Shown: piece by piece, positions 1-8,323 of the stretch
Numbering within the stretch: the stretch's first letter is position 1
How the letters are laid out: each line of letters starts with the position of its first letter
The notes under the pieces: model-generated
Databases searched by the model: none
What the model was told of the DNA's origin: nothing
Seen by the model: only the letters and a program-made list of their open reading frames with translations
From: Smithella sp. ME-1
Lineage (GTDB): Bacteria > Desulfobacterota > Syntrophia > Syntrophales > Smithellaceae
Assembly (NCBI GenBank): GCA_000495415.1
Contig: AWGX01000572.1
Span: 1-15,919, forward strand
DNA length: 15,919 nucleotides
Reading direction: 5' to 3'
Translations under genes and position numbers: made by a program

Positions 1-401
1 TCCCTATCCTTGGTGAGTAGATACATATTTCTAAACAAATGATTGCCATTAATGCCATGTTTAGAATAAAAGAAGCTAATAGAAATATGTTATAACCTAG
101 AAGATTTATGTTCAAAAATGAAAATGGTAAAGATAGGAAAGGGAGAACCGGAGAAGTAATTATGGTTAAATTTTGGTCTGTAACCGGATAATTCATTAGA
201 ATTGTGTTTGCTGGAGAACCACCAAAATCAAATATCGCTTTTTTGAACCACCAGAATTTGTAAATATATTCGAAACCGTCATGGGGATAACCGATAAGAT
301 GATCCGAAAGGAAGAATATACTGGGCGTAGTGATCAGTATAGTTAGAAATATGCCCAGCAATAAGTTAAATAAAAAAAATAATTTTTTCTCTGGTTTTCA
401 T
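1..401 (-). CDS. GT-C-like polytopic membrane glycosyltransferase, N-terminal part, apparent frameshift
   Basis: The reverse strand from 361 down to base 1 reads as one open frame of about 120 codons with no stop, and the gene continues beyond the left edge. The product has a hydrophobic first helix, then an acidic loop containing HDGFEYIYKFWWFKKA, then NYPVTDQN, then further hydrophobic segments. This resembles the N-terminus of GT39/GT83-like lipid-linked sugar transferases, in which an acidic residue in the first external loop is catalytic. The only nearby ATG (399-401) begins MKTREK in another frame that stops at once. Removing one base from the T6 (383-388) or A8 (372-379) run joins it to the long frame as MKTREKLFFLFNLLLGIF. 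Otherwise the start would be a TTG at 359-361, cutting into the first helix. The gene diverges from the one at 537. The exact family is uncertain. Confidence 0.62.
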
Positions 402-536
402 TGTTATTTTTTTTTTGGCAAGAACACTTAAATTTTATTATATTGAATTCATTATATAATTGATTGAGTGTTTTCCTGAGTATATCTTTCAAATTAACTT
501 CCTCAAGAAGAAAGCTTTTCCCGATATAGTATCTCA
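402..536. promoter_or_regulatory. Divergent intergenic region
   Basis: This 135-bp spacer lies between the starts of two divergent membrane-protein genes, so it should hold promoters for both. It contains the perfect 10-bp palindrome ATTATATAAT at 451-460, which reads as a -10-like hexamer on either strand. No well-spaced -35 box accompanies it. A poorer rightward candidate is TTGATT (460-465), 17 bp, then TATCTT (483-488). The role is inferred from gene orientation. Confidence 0.3.
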
Positions 537-1670
537 ATGATGAATTTGATAAAGAAATTACTTTTAGTTTTTTCATTACTGTTTATATTTGTGATAATCT
601 TGAAATCACCTATTCCAGAATCAACCAATATCGGTACTGGTGATTTTCGACCTTATTGGAGTGCCAGCTATTTACTTGCTCATGGTCAGGACTTCAGCAA
701 CCCCGGATTGATGGACAATATTGAACGCACTTTAACTGGCTGGGACAAACCATTCACCATGATGGCGTGGTTTGCCCCCACTGGCATGGTAGTTTTACTA
801 CCTTTCACATTCTTGCCGTTCGAAAAAGCTGCATTCTTGTGGTTACTTACAAATATTCTGGTTTTATCAGCAACTGCTTTTTTATTATGGAAAGACGTAA
901 AGATAAAAATCTGGATTCCCCTACTGGCTGTCTTTACTTTCCCCATGACTTTATTATCTCTTTATGTCGGCCAAATTAACACGCTGGTTCTCTTCGGTCT
1001 CGCAGTTTTTATTTCTTTGAAAAAATCAGAATATCAGTATTTGCGCGGAATCGGCCTGGCATTGACCACCATTAAACCGCATCTGGTGATCCTGACCCTA
1101 CCATTAATTATTTTGGATTGCATTTACAAAAAACAATGGAAAATTCTGATAGGTTTTTTTGGTTCATTACTGGTATGTTCCATTATTCTTTTTGCCTTCT
1201 ACACTTCCTGGCCAATCAGTTTTTGGCATCTGGTTTCATCTGGTATGAACACCATTCGGGAGACACCAACGCTCAGCGGTTTATTAGCATTTGTTACTGG
1301 ACAGACCTGGGGAAAATGGCTTTGGATTCCAGGGCTAGTAGTTCTTTTCACAACCTGGAGGATTGAAAAAGACAAATGGAATACCGAGAAAAATATATAT
1401 CTTTCATTACCTTTGAGCCTTTTGATCTCTCCCATAGGATGGGGATACGACCAAATAATACTTTTGATACCGATTTTATACTTACTTGAACAAGTAGTTA
1501 ATAAAAAGACAACAAAGAAATTATCAACAATAATAATAGTTTCGTTATTTTTTATTTATGGAATCTCATTCATTATGCGGATTTATACTCCAAACGACGT
1601 TTGGTTTTTTTGGGCACCATTATGGGTTTGGATAGTAATATTAATGTTCTATAATAAGAGTAAGCATTGA
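537..1670 (+). CDS. GT87 (DUF2029)-like membrane glycosyltransferase
   Basis: A 377-residue, strongly hydrophobic protein with an N-terminal helix (about 5-22) followed by an external loop with GDFRPYW (35-41). The DFxxYW pattern is typical of GT87/DUF2029 enzymes, which move mannose or similar sugars from polyprenyl-phosphate donors on the outer face of the membrane. Further family-like features are GQIN (145-148), TIKPHL (178-183) and SPIGWGYDQ (298-306), between about nine or ten predicted helices. Length is normal for the family. The start is ATGATG at 537/540, with no strong ribosome site. It is followed after 70 bp by a DPM-like GT2 that could make its lipid-linked donor. The sugar cannot be told from sequence. 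Confidence 0.78.
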   Translation: MMNLIKKLLLVFSLLFIFVIILKSPIPESTNIGTGDFRPYWSASYLLAHGQDFSNPGLMDNIERTLTGWDKPFTMMAWFAPTGMVVLLPFTFLPFEKAAFLWLLTNILVLSATAFLLWKDVKIKIWIPLLAVFTFPMTLLSLYVGQINTLVLFGLAVFISLKKSEYQYLRGIGLALTTIKPHLVILTLPLIILDCIYKKQWKILIGFFGSLLVCSIILFAFYTSWPISFWHLVSSGMNTIRETPTLSGLLAFVTGQTWGKWLWIPGLVVLFTTWRIEKDKWNTEKNIYLSLPLSLLISPIGWGYDQIILLIPILYLLEQVVNKKTTKKLSTIIIVSLFFIYGISFIMRIYTPNDVWFFWAPLWVWIVILMFYNKSKH

Positions 1671-1740
1671 AAAATCTCCAGGAAAAGCAAAAATCTTTAT
1701 AAAATAAATTTTTTATGTAAAATTTAAAATAAGGCCATAA

Positions 1741-2691
1741 ATGAAATTAATCATCTACATGCCTGCAATGAATGAAGAAGAGAATATACAATCAGTAATC
1801 CATTTATTGCCGGAAACCATAGCTGGTATTGATCAGATTGAGTACCTCGTTGTGGATGATGGCAGTACGGATCAAACTGTAGAAATTTCCAAAAGTCTTG
1901 GTGCTCATGTTGTATCTCATGGCAGAAACCGTGGTGTTGGAGCAGCATTCCAATCGGCTGTTCAGTATGCCCTGGAAAATGACGCAGACATTTTGGTGAG
2001 TATTGATGCCGATGGTCAGTTTGATGCAGGTGAAATTCCAAAATTAATTGAGCCAATTCTCGAATATCAAGCTGAAATGGTAATCGGTAATCGCTTTGTT
2101 AATAATAGACCTGAATCTATGCCTAAATTAAAATATTGGGGAAATCGAAAACTGGCGAGTTTAGTAAGTTATCTCTGTAATCAAAAATTTCAGGATGTAT
2201 CATGTGGTTTCAGGGCATATAATCGCGAAGCGATGATGCGGTTAAACATATTTGGAAATTTTACTTATACACATGAGACCATTTTGTCGTTAGTTTTCCA
2301 GGGATTACGGGTTTACGAACAACCAATAAAAGTGTTTTATGATCCAGAGAGAAAGTCAAGAGTAGCAGCATCAACACTCCATTATGGTGTTCAAACCAGT
2401 AAAATAATCCTCAGAGTGATCTTAGATTATCAACCCATCCGAATGTTCGGCGGTTTAGGAACCATTTGTTTGGTGATTGGCATAATTTTTGAAATTTTTC
2501 TTATCGTCCATTATTTTATTTCTGGACAATTTACTCCTTTTAAATCATTTGGTTTTATTGGCTTAGGATTTATCATATTTGGTATGTTAGTCTTACTAAT
2601 TGCATTGATATCAGATATGTTGAATCGGATTAGGAAAAATCAGGACAGAATTTTATTTGAAATCAAGAAATCAACCTTCAGAAAAGAATAG
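1741..2691 (+). CDS. DPM1/GtrB-like GT2 glycosyltransferase with C-terminal membrane helices
   Basis: The first ~230 residues form a GT2 (GT-A fold) domain: start strand MKLIIYMPAMNEEENI, nucleotide-binding VDDGSTD (38-44), the metal-binding DADGQF (89-94) and QDVSCGFRAY (151-160). Two hydrophobic helices follow (about 235-260 and 268-292), then a basic tail. This is the layout of dolichyl/undecaprenyl-phosphate mannose or glucose synthases, which transfer a sugar from a nucleotide donor to polyprenyl phosphate at the inner membrane face. The product would be the donor for GT-C enzymes such as those encoded on both sides. ATAAGG precedes the ATG by six bases. All motifs are intact. The sugar is not determined. 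Confidence 0.88.
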   Translation: MKLIIYMPAMNEEENIQSVIHLLPETIAGIDQIEYLVVDDGSTDQTVEISKSLGAHVVSHGRNRGVGAAFQSAVQYALENDADILVSIDADGQFDAGEIPKLIEPILEYQAEMVIGNRFVNNRPESMPKLKYWGNRKLASLVSYLCNQKFQDVSCGFRAYNREAMMRLNIFGNFTYTHETILSLVFQGLRVYEQPIKVFYDPERKSRVAASTLHYGVQTSKIILRVILDYQPIRMFGGLGTICLVIGIIFEIFLIVHYFISGQFTPFKSFGFIGLGFIIFGMLVLLIALISDMLNRIRKNQDRILFEIKKSTFRKE

Positions 2692-2710
2692 TTTTTCATT
2701 TATCGGTTTG

Positions 2711-2716
2711 AAAGGA
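2711..2716 (+). promoter_or_regulatory. Ribosome binding site for a TTG start
   Basis: AAAGGA lies six bases before the TTG at 2723. No ATG occurs in that frame for the first 159 codons, and conserved-looking GT sequence begins immediately after the TTG, so this site decides the start. Confidence 0.5.
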
Positions 2717-2722
2717 TAGATT

Positions 2723-3811
2723 TTGGAACATAATCAAATTGGGTATGTGCTGTCTTATTACTCAAAAAATTATATCAGAGCAGAAACCTTAAGATTCGCA
2801 TTGTCAAAAATTCAAAATTTAATTACTTATGACGCAAGAAATGAAACCGAAAATATAATTCGGGTCTTTGACACTCTTTTTAAAGTAATTAAAGTTTCCA
2901 GAAAATTTAAGCCCCATTTGTGGCTAATCAATTTTCGAGGTCACGATATTTATTGGTTTGTTCGACTATTGCTGAATAAGAAAAATCTTCTCATTTTTGA
3001 TGAATTTGTATCACCTTATGATTCAATTGTTAATGAGAAAAAACTATTTCATAAAAAAAGTATCATTGCGCAAATTTTGTTTTTTATCGAAAAATCGATT
3101 TTATTGAGTACTGATTATATAATTTCAGATACCAATAGCCAGGCAAACTATTATGCTTCTCTATTTTCTATATCTCCACAGAAATTCACAATTATACCAA
3201 TGAGCTGTGATGAAAAATTATTTTCTTCCACAGGCAAGAAAATATTTTTTGATAAACCAAACAAATTCGTTGTTTTTACTTACGCAACATTTCTACCATT
3301 GCATGGAATGGATATTATCTTAAGTGCAGCACAATTATTGCGAGATTTACCTATTCATTTCATCATTGCTGGAGGGAAAGGCAAAGCATTAAGAAATTTT
3401 TTAGAAGTAAAACAAAAAGGAGATTTGAATAATTTAACACATATTCCTTGGATTGAGATGAACAAATTACCAGAGTATATTCGGTCAGCGGATCTTTGTT
3501 TAGGTGGGCCATTTGGTAATACCGAACAGGGGAAAAGAGTTATTACAGGAAAAACTTTACAATTTCTTTGTTGTGGAAGTGCTACCATCATCGGTGATGG
3601 ATATGAAAACCATTTATTTTCAGACCGAGAAAACTGTCTTTTAGTAGATCAAGGTGATCCATTTTCCCTGGCTGAAGCGATTCAATGGGCATACCTTCAT
3701 CAAAAAGAACTGTCAAGTATTGCCTGGAAAGGAAAAGAAACGTACGATAAGAATTTTTCAATTGATTGTGTAGCAAACAATCTTAGTAAACTTATAATCA
3801 ATATAAGCTAA
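2723..3811 (+). CDS. GT4-like (GT-B fold) glycosyltransferase
   Basis: A 362-residue protein without membrane helices. The N-terminal half looks Rossmann-like (GYVLSYYSKNYIRAETLR near the start; LWLINFRGHDIYWFVR about 67-81). The C-terminal half carries the GT4-type donor-binding region: FTYATFLPLHGMD (185-197), FIIAGGKGK (213-221), LPEYIRSADLCLGG (249-262) and an acidic/GK stretch ending in LQFLCCGSATI (279-289), then a DGYENHLFSDREN loop. Members use nucleotide sugars to extend lipid-linked saccharides on the cytoplasmic face. The gene starts with TTG behind AAAGGA and sits 31 bp after the GT2 gene, so it is probably co-transcribed. The classic E-x7-E is only partly evident: E268 in the GNTEQGK loop is the best candidate. 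Confidence 0.8.
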   Translation: MEHNQIGYVLSYYSKNYIRAETLRFALSKIQNLITYDARNETENIIRVFDTLFKVIKVSRKFKPHLWLINFRGHDIYWFVRLLLNKKNLLIFDEFVSPYDSIVNEKKLFHKKSIIAQILFFIEKSILLSTDYIISDTNSQANYYASLFSISPQKFTIIPMSCDEKLFSSTGKKIFFDKPNKFVVFTYATFLPLHGMDIILSAAQLLRDLPIHFIIAGGKGKALRNFLEVKQKGDLNNLTHIPWIEMNKLPEYIRSADLCLGGPFGNTEQGKRVITGKTLQFLCCGSATIIGDGYENHLFSDRENCLLVDQGDPFSLAEAIQWAYLHQKELSSIAWKGKETYDKNFSIDCVANNLSKLIINIS

Positions 3812-3936
3812 TTAATGGTGAATTTTTGCATTATTTTATATATAGGATTACCATTGTTTAAAAAAATCACTATATATTTAGGATAAATAATTTGAATCCT
3901 CAACGAAACAATCTAAATGGATTTATAAAGTAATAA

Positions 3937-5361
3937 ATGATAACCAAAGGGATATTTCAAGAAACATTAGCCAAAATTGTACTTATTCTATCAGGATTTA
4001 TTTTAAATGTTGGTTTGGGTAGATTTCTTGGGGTTGAAGAGTACGGTGTAGTTGGAATTGTTGCTGGTATTTTATTCGTTTTTGAATTATTCATGACTAA
4101 TGGAATTTGGCATTCGATTAGTAAAGTATTATCCTCTCAAGAAATAAATCAAAAATCACTCTGGAAGAATTCATTATTAATCCAAATAGGTTTTTGTGTT
4201 GGATTGATCATTTTAGGTCTAATTAGTTTAGACTGGATCGTTAAATTATTAATGATTGAACCATATCGTGATTATCTTTTTCTAATTTTCATAATTATCC
4301 CTGTTGAAGGAATTTATTATATTAATCTTGGTTTCATAAATGGTCGTCTTTTATACAAAAAACACGCAATTTCAAATTCCATTTATTCTTTTTCCAGAAT
4401 GCTTTTTTCGCTCGCATTTCTTTTTATATTTAATAATGGCGTTCTAGCCGTTTTATTGGGAACGCTTTCCGCTTATATTATTTCTAATTTCACAACAAAA
4501 ATTAAATGGGAAAAAGAGGCTAGCTCAAATAAAATTTCAATAAAGGATCTTCTAAATATTACATTAGGTGCATTAACTTTTTACATTTTTGTAAATGTTT
4601 TTATTAATATTGATGTATTAATTCTAAGAGGATTAGGATTATCCAAAGCTATGATCGGTAATTACAAAGCTAATGCCAGTGTTGGAATTGTTTTATATTT
4701 TCTATTCGTTTCAGTACTGCAAGTTTCCTACCCTCTAATTTCAAAACTTTACACACAAAAATCAATCATCGAGTTAAAATCTGTCGTCAATACTTTGTTC
4801 ATCGCTATATTGTTTTCAAGCTCTTTAACTTTTTTATTCTTCATTTTTTTTGCTGACAAAATACTGCTGATTTTATTTGGGCCAGAATTTATAAATTTTT
4901 CACTGGTTATGCCATTATATGCTCTCAGCATGGGATTATTGTCATTAGTAATTATGCTAGGAAATATGATGATTGTGTTTGAACAAAAAAAGACCTATTT
5001 GATATTCCATTTTGGTTCCTTCGTATTATATTTACTATTAATGCGCTTTGGTATATCCTACTTTCAACTATATACCCCCCCTTTGGCTTTAAGTATAATT
5101 TCTATCGTTAGTATAATAATATTTATTCATCTCCTAAAAAAAAATGGAATAGATCTCTTCGAAACCAGAAAAATATTTCTGATATTATTTTGGATAACTT
5201 CCTTAATTACACTATCAATCATGTTGCATAATAAATTCAATAGTCTTCTGGTAGGACTATTTATCTTTATTATCTATTCATTTATTAGTTTTATTTCAAT
5301 CAAGGAAATACGGATAGCAATAATTAATTCTATGAAAATTCTCATGAGAGAAGCAAAATAA
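3937..5361 (+). CDS. Wzx-type polysaccharide flippase (MOP superfamily)
   Basis: A 474-residue polytopic protein with about 12-14 predicted helices. The N-terminus (KGIFQETLAKIVLILSGFI, then LGRFLGVEEYGVVGIV at 27-42) matches the RFLGxxEYGxxG pattern common in O-antigen/teichoic acid flippases of the MOP/MATE superfamily. These proteins move polyprenyl-diphosphate-linked saccharides from the inner to the outer face of the cytoplasmic membrane. Length is normal. It follows the GT4 gene by 125 bp and is the only exporter-like gene in the window, so it is the likely bridge between the cytoplasmic transferases and the outward-facing GT-C enzymes. The upstream ribosome site is weak (AAAGTAATAA). 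The substrate is unknown. Confidence 0.85.
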   Translation: MITKGIFQETLAKIVLILSGFILNVGLGRFLGVEEYGVVGIVAGILFVFELFMTNGIWHSISKVLSSQEINQKSLWKNSLLIQIGFCVGLIILGLISLDWIVKLLMIEPYRDYLFLIFIIIPVEGIYYINLGFINGRLLYKKHAISNSIYSFSRMLFSLAFLFIFNNGVLAVLLGTLSAYIISNFTTKIKWEKEASSNKISIKDLLNITLGALTFYIFVNVFINIDVLILRGLGLSKAMIGNYKANASVGIVLYFLFVSVLQVSYPLISKLYTQKSIIELKSVVNTLFIAILFSSSLTFLFFIFFADKILLILFGPEFINFSLVMPLYALSMGLLSLVIMLGNMMIVFEQKKTYLIFHFGSFVLYLLLMRFGISYFQLYTPPLALSIISIVSIIIFIHLLKKNGIDLFETRKIFLILFWITSLITLSIMLHNKFNSLLVGLFIFIIYSFISFISIKEIRIAIINSMKILMREAK

Positions 5362-5699
5362 AAAATTCAAAATAATTTTTCAACTTGTAAATAACAGAGG
5401 TAATAAAAATTATCTTTGATTGGAGAATTATGAATTTTAGAAGTTATTTTTGGTACAGAATTCAGATTAACTATATTTCTGAAAGCAGTAGTTAATTCAA
5501 CTTTCCCTCAAATCATTGCAATGTAATTGAAAAACCAATGAAAGTTAATTCAAAGTCATTTTCCGATCTAATGTTGTGGGTAGTTGTGAAATTTATATAT
5601 TATGATAAGTAGTTAATTTGTTCAAAAAGCATGAAGGTCTGCCTGTTTTTTGAAATGAATATATGTAGTAAAATTTTACAGAAAGATGGATAGATTTTT
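5362..5699. other. Long spacer with no convincing gene
   Basis: These 338 bp hold no conserved coding sequence. AGTTAATTCAA occurs twice (5490-5500 and 5543-5553), and a looser copy begins at 5611. A 21-codon ORF (5430-5495, beginning MNFRSYFWYR) has GGAG four bases upstream, a rather short gap, and no recognisable homology. The region must hold any promoter for the methyltransferase gene, but I cannot place one with confidence. Confidence 0.4.
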
Positions 5700-6461
5700 A
5701 TGAGATATAATCCACCAAGATTTCTTTTTAGAAGATTTTCAATTATAAAAAATGTAAAGCCCGGAAATATTTTTCTTGAGATTGGCCCAGGTAATTTAAA
5801 TTTATCAATTGACCTGATAGATATATTCAACAAAGGTGTATTGATAGATTTCAATACAACAGAAGTTGAAACAATTTTTAATAATTTGCCAGAGAAATAC
5901 AAACAAAAATTAAATCTAATTATTGCTGATTTCGTAAAGTATGATAATTTTCCAAGTAAATTTGACTCCATAATCACTTGTGAAGTCTTGGAGCATGTTG
6001 AAGAAGAGGAAGCTTTTTTAAGAAGAATCTTTGATCTTCTCATAGACAATGGACAATTAATACTTTCTGTACCAGCCAGGAAAAAATATTGGTCTATACA
6101 CGATGAAATTGTCGGGCATTTACGAAGATATGAAAAAAAAGAATTATTTGATAAATTGTCTGCAGTAGGATTTTCAGATATAAAAATTGTTTCTTACGGC
6201 TTCCCTTTCATAATTTTTTTTAGGTTATTAAGAATTCAATTAGCAAAAAATCAATATAAAGAAAAGGCAGAATGGACCAAAATCAAACAATCGCAAAAGA
6301 GTGGCATTACAATTAATAGTAATTCAAAACTAAATTTTGTTTCATATGTAATCAACAAATACACCTTTTTCCCGTTGTTTTTAGTCTCTTCCATGTTTAA
6401 CAAATTCGACCTTTCAGATGGTTATTTGGCAACAGCAAAAAAAAATATTCAACTTTATTAA
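5700..6461 (+). CDS. Class I SAM-dependent methyltransferase
   Basis: A 253-residue protein with a standard SAM-binding Rossmann domain: motif I LEIGPGNLN (26-34), an acidic strand end VLIDFN (47-52), IIADF (74-78), and the post-motif CEVLEHVEEEE (94-104), which is typical of Methyltransf_11/12 families. VPARKKYWSIHDEIVGHLRRY (124-144) is a loop seen in methyltransferases found in glycan or lipid gene clusters. The C-terminal part (about 205-253) is less conserved and partly hydrophobic. By location it may methylate a sugar or a lipid-linked glycan; that target is inference. Long non-coding spacers on both sides suggest it is transcribed on its own or was inserted separately. Start chosen at the first ATG before PPRFLFRRF; a nearby ATG at 5686 is out of frame and stops quickly. 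Confidence 0.82.
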   Translation: MRYNPPRFLFRRFSIIKNVKPGNIFLEIGPGNLNLSIDLIDIFNKGVLIDFNTTEVETIFNNLPEKYKQKLNLIIADFVKYDNFPSKFDSIITCEVLEHVEEEEAFLRRIFDLLIDNGQLILSVPARKKYWSIHDEIVGHLRRYEKKELFDKLSAVGFSDIKIVSYGFPFIIFFRLLRIQLAKNQYKEKAEWTKIKQSQKSGITINSNSKLNFVSYVINKYTFFPLFLVSSMFNKFDLSDGYLATAKKNIQLY

Positions 6462-6826
6462 TAAATTTGATATTTCTAAGAAACTATCATAAGGAGAATT
6501 TCTTAAACATTTGTGAGAATAGTTAAAATTCAAAAATAGAACCTGTATAAACTGAGATTGATTTCATAAGTGAAGTGTCCCTAGAAAATGGATATATTGT
6601 TGGGGAGTTGATGATGGAGAACCTTAATTAAGAACTCACATAACAAATAAATTCGAATACTGAATTTATCTTGAAAATCTTAAAAACTTTGTTATTGAAA
6701 TTTGCTGTAAAATCAAGTTGTCGATCAAAAAGAATAAGTAGTGCATTTAATACCTAAAAAATTTTCATTGAAGAGAGTTTTTTCTAATATCCAAAATGCT
6801 TTTCTCCATCTTAATAGGGTGAATTA
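6462..6826. other. Long spacer with no convincing gene
   Basis: These 365 bp lack a start-to-stop gene. A short open stretch near 6551-6631 reads FISEVSLENGYIVGEL in one frame, has no start codon and is bounded by stops. It could be a decayed gene piece or chance. AAGGAGAA at 6491-6498 resembles a ribosome site but no ORF follows it. AGGGTG (6816-6821) at the right end serves the gene starting at 6827. Confidence 0.4.
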
Positions 6827-8218
6827 ATGCAATTTATTAATAAAATTAAATTATTTTTAAAAATTGTTTTTCAAGACAACAAAATAATTCTATTTATTAT
6901 CATATTTTTTCTTGTCTTCTATTCTACATATTTAGCCAAAAACCTTAAAACAGGCATCATCCCTGATGAAAAAACTCATATACTAATTTCTTTTCATTTT
7001 TCTAAGACCTTGGGTATTCCTCCAAATTCTGAAGATATTATAAGGTTGGGGAGTATTGTTGAACAAAAACCTTACCTTTTTTACTGGGTAAATGGACGCG
7101 TGATAAATTTAATTCATATCATTTCTCCTTATTCAAATGATTTCCAGGTTTTATTTTTATTGAGGATATTAAATGTTATTTACTCAACTGGCATTGTTAT
7201 TTTTACTTATTTAACATCCAAAGAATTAATTCACAACAAATGGTGGCAATTATTGCCCACGTTTCTATTGACAAATACATTGATGTTTGTTTTCTTATCA
7301 AGTGGTGTAAATTATGATAATTTAGCAAATTTTTTCAGTGTGGCCGGCTTATATTTTCTTGTTCGTGTTTTCCATGGAAAAGATTTTTACCAAAATAGTT
7401 TATTGTGGATGATCAGTATTTGTTTGGGTACATTGGTGAAAATGCCAATCTTACCTCTGGTGTTATCAATGGCAATCGTATGGGTATATTTTGTTTTAAG
7501 AAATAGGAAAAAAATCCCGCGAATCAACCTGGCAGGCAAATTAAACTATATATTATTCGTAATTTTGCTGTTATTGGTCATTGGAAATATCAAAATATAT
7601 GGTGTAAACCTTTATCGTTATGGCGCGTTAGAACCCAAATGTGAGCAGGTTTTATCAAAATCATTATGTGAATTAAGTCCGTTTCATACCCGTTTACAGG
7701 AACTTGGACTGGACCATAAGATGACAATGATTGAAAGTATTCAATTAGGTTACCCGCAGCCCATTTCCTATTTTTTTGATTCATGGATAAACCACATAAT
7801 GATACGAACTTATGGAATATTAGGGCATTTAGTGTACTATCCCCATCTGATTATCATTTTTTACAGGTTGTTATTCTTCTGGATATTTGTGATGGCGATT
7901 AAATATTGGAAAAAACCATCATTTTCCATCATCAGTATTTTGGGAATATCCTTGTTTTATGTTTTTGTGGTCTTTGTCACAAACTACAATTCAGAACTTA
8001 CTTTTGGATTCAAACAAATCGCGATTCAAGGCAGATATATATTTCCTGTCATTGGTTTGTTTTATGTTCTTGTTGCATATACATTATCAAAGATAACCAA
8101 TCCAAAAATTAAATTGATCACTTTGGCTTATACTTTGATTTTATTCATTTTGGGTGGGCCAATCAAATTTATTCATCCATCATATATTGATATATTTTCG
8201 GATTGGTTTATTAAATAA
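6827..8218 (+). CDS. GT-C-type polytopic membrane glycosyltransferase (DUF2142/GT39-like)
   Basis: A 463-residue protein with about 10-12 helices. After the first helix (about 19-37) comes IPDEKTH (45-51), the acidic external-loop motif expected at the active site of GT-C enzymes. SSGVNYDNLAN (158-168) followed by a helix, KMPILPL (205-211), and QGRYIFPVIGLFY in the C-terminal third all fit DUF2142-type proteins, which are distant relatives of protein O-mannosyltransferases. Such proteins are thought to use polyprenyl-phosphate sugars on the outer membrane face. AGGGTG five bases before the ATG gives a clear start. A 365-bp spacer precedes it. Family assignment is by pattern recall; the sugar and acceptor are not known. 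Confidence 0.72.
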   Translation: MQFINKIKLFLKIVFQDNKIILFIIIFFLVFYSTYLAKNLKTGIIPDEKTHILISFHFSKTLGIPPNSEDIIRLGSIVEQKPYLFYWVNGRVINLIHIISPYSNDFQVLFLLRILNVIYSTGIVIFTYLTSKELIHNKWWQLLPTFLLTNTLMFVFLSSGVNYDNLANFFSVAGLYFLVRVFHGKDFYQNSLLWMISICLGTLVKMPILPLVLSMAIVWVYFVLRNRKKIPRINLAGKLNYILFVILLLLVIGNIKIYGVNLYRYGALEPKCEQVLSKSLCELSPFHTRLQELGLDHKMTMIESIQLGYPQPISYFFDSWINHIMIRTYGILGHLVYYPHLIIIFYRLLFFWIFVMAIKYWKKPSFSIISILGISLFYVFVVFVTNYNSELTFGFKQIAIQGRYIFPVIGLFYVLVAYTLSKITNPKIKLITLAYTLILFILGGPIKFIHPSYIDIFSDWFIK

Positions 8219-8244
8219 TTGTTTTTCAAAAGACTTTTTATGAA

Positions 8245-8267
8245 AAATAATTGTTATACAATTATTT
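8245..8267. repeat. AT-rich inverted repeat (10-bp arms, 3-nt loop)
   Basis: AAATAATTGT (8245-8254) pairs perfectly with ACAATTATTT (8258-8267) around the loop TAT. It lies 27 bp after one GT-C gene and 57 bp before the next. No T-run follows it on the plus strand, so it is a weak terminator candidate at best. The symmetry would also suit a dimeric repressor site controlling the gene at 8324. Confidence 0.5.
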
Positions 8268-8323
8268 AAACACATAAAAAAATTCTTCATAAAAAATTTC
8301 TCAATTTTGGCATTGGATTACAT

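Noticed and set aside
343..576. 77-codon minus-strand ORF spanning the divergent region
   Set aside because: Its frame is not the coding frame of the GT-C-like gene, it overlaps the start of the GT87-like gene, and its composition is low-complexity.
3838..3877. Inverted repeat ATATATAG/CTATATAT after the GT4 gene
   Set aside because: Eight-bp AT arms with a 24-nt loop would be unstable and are likely by chance.
5600..6049. 149-codon open frame on the minus strand
   Set aside because: It lies antisense to the well-supported methyltransferase and has no recognisable motif, so it is a shadow frame.
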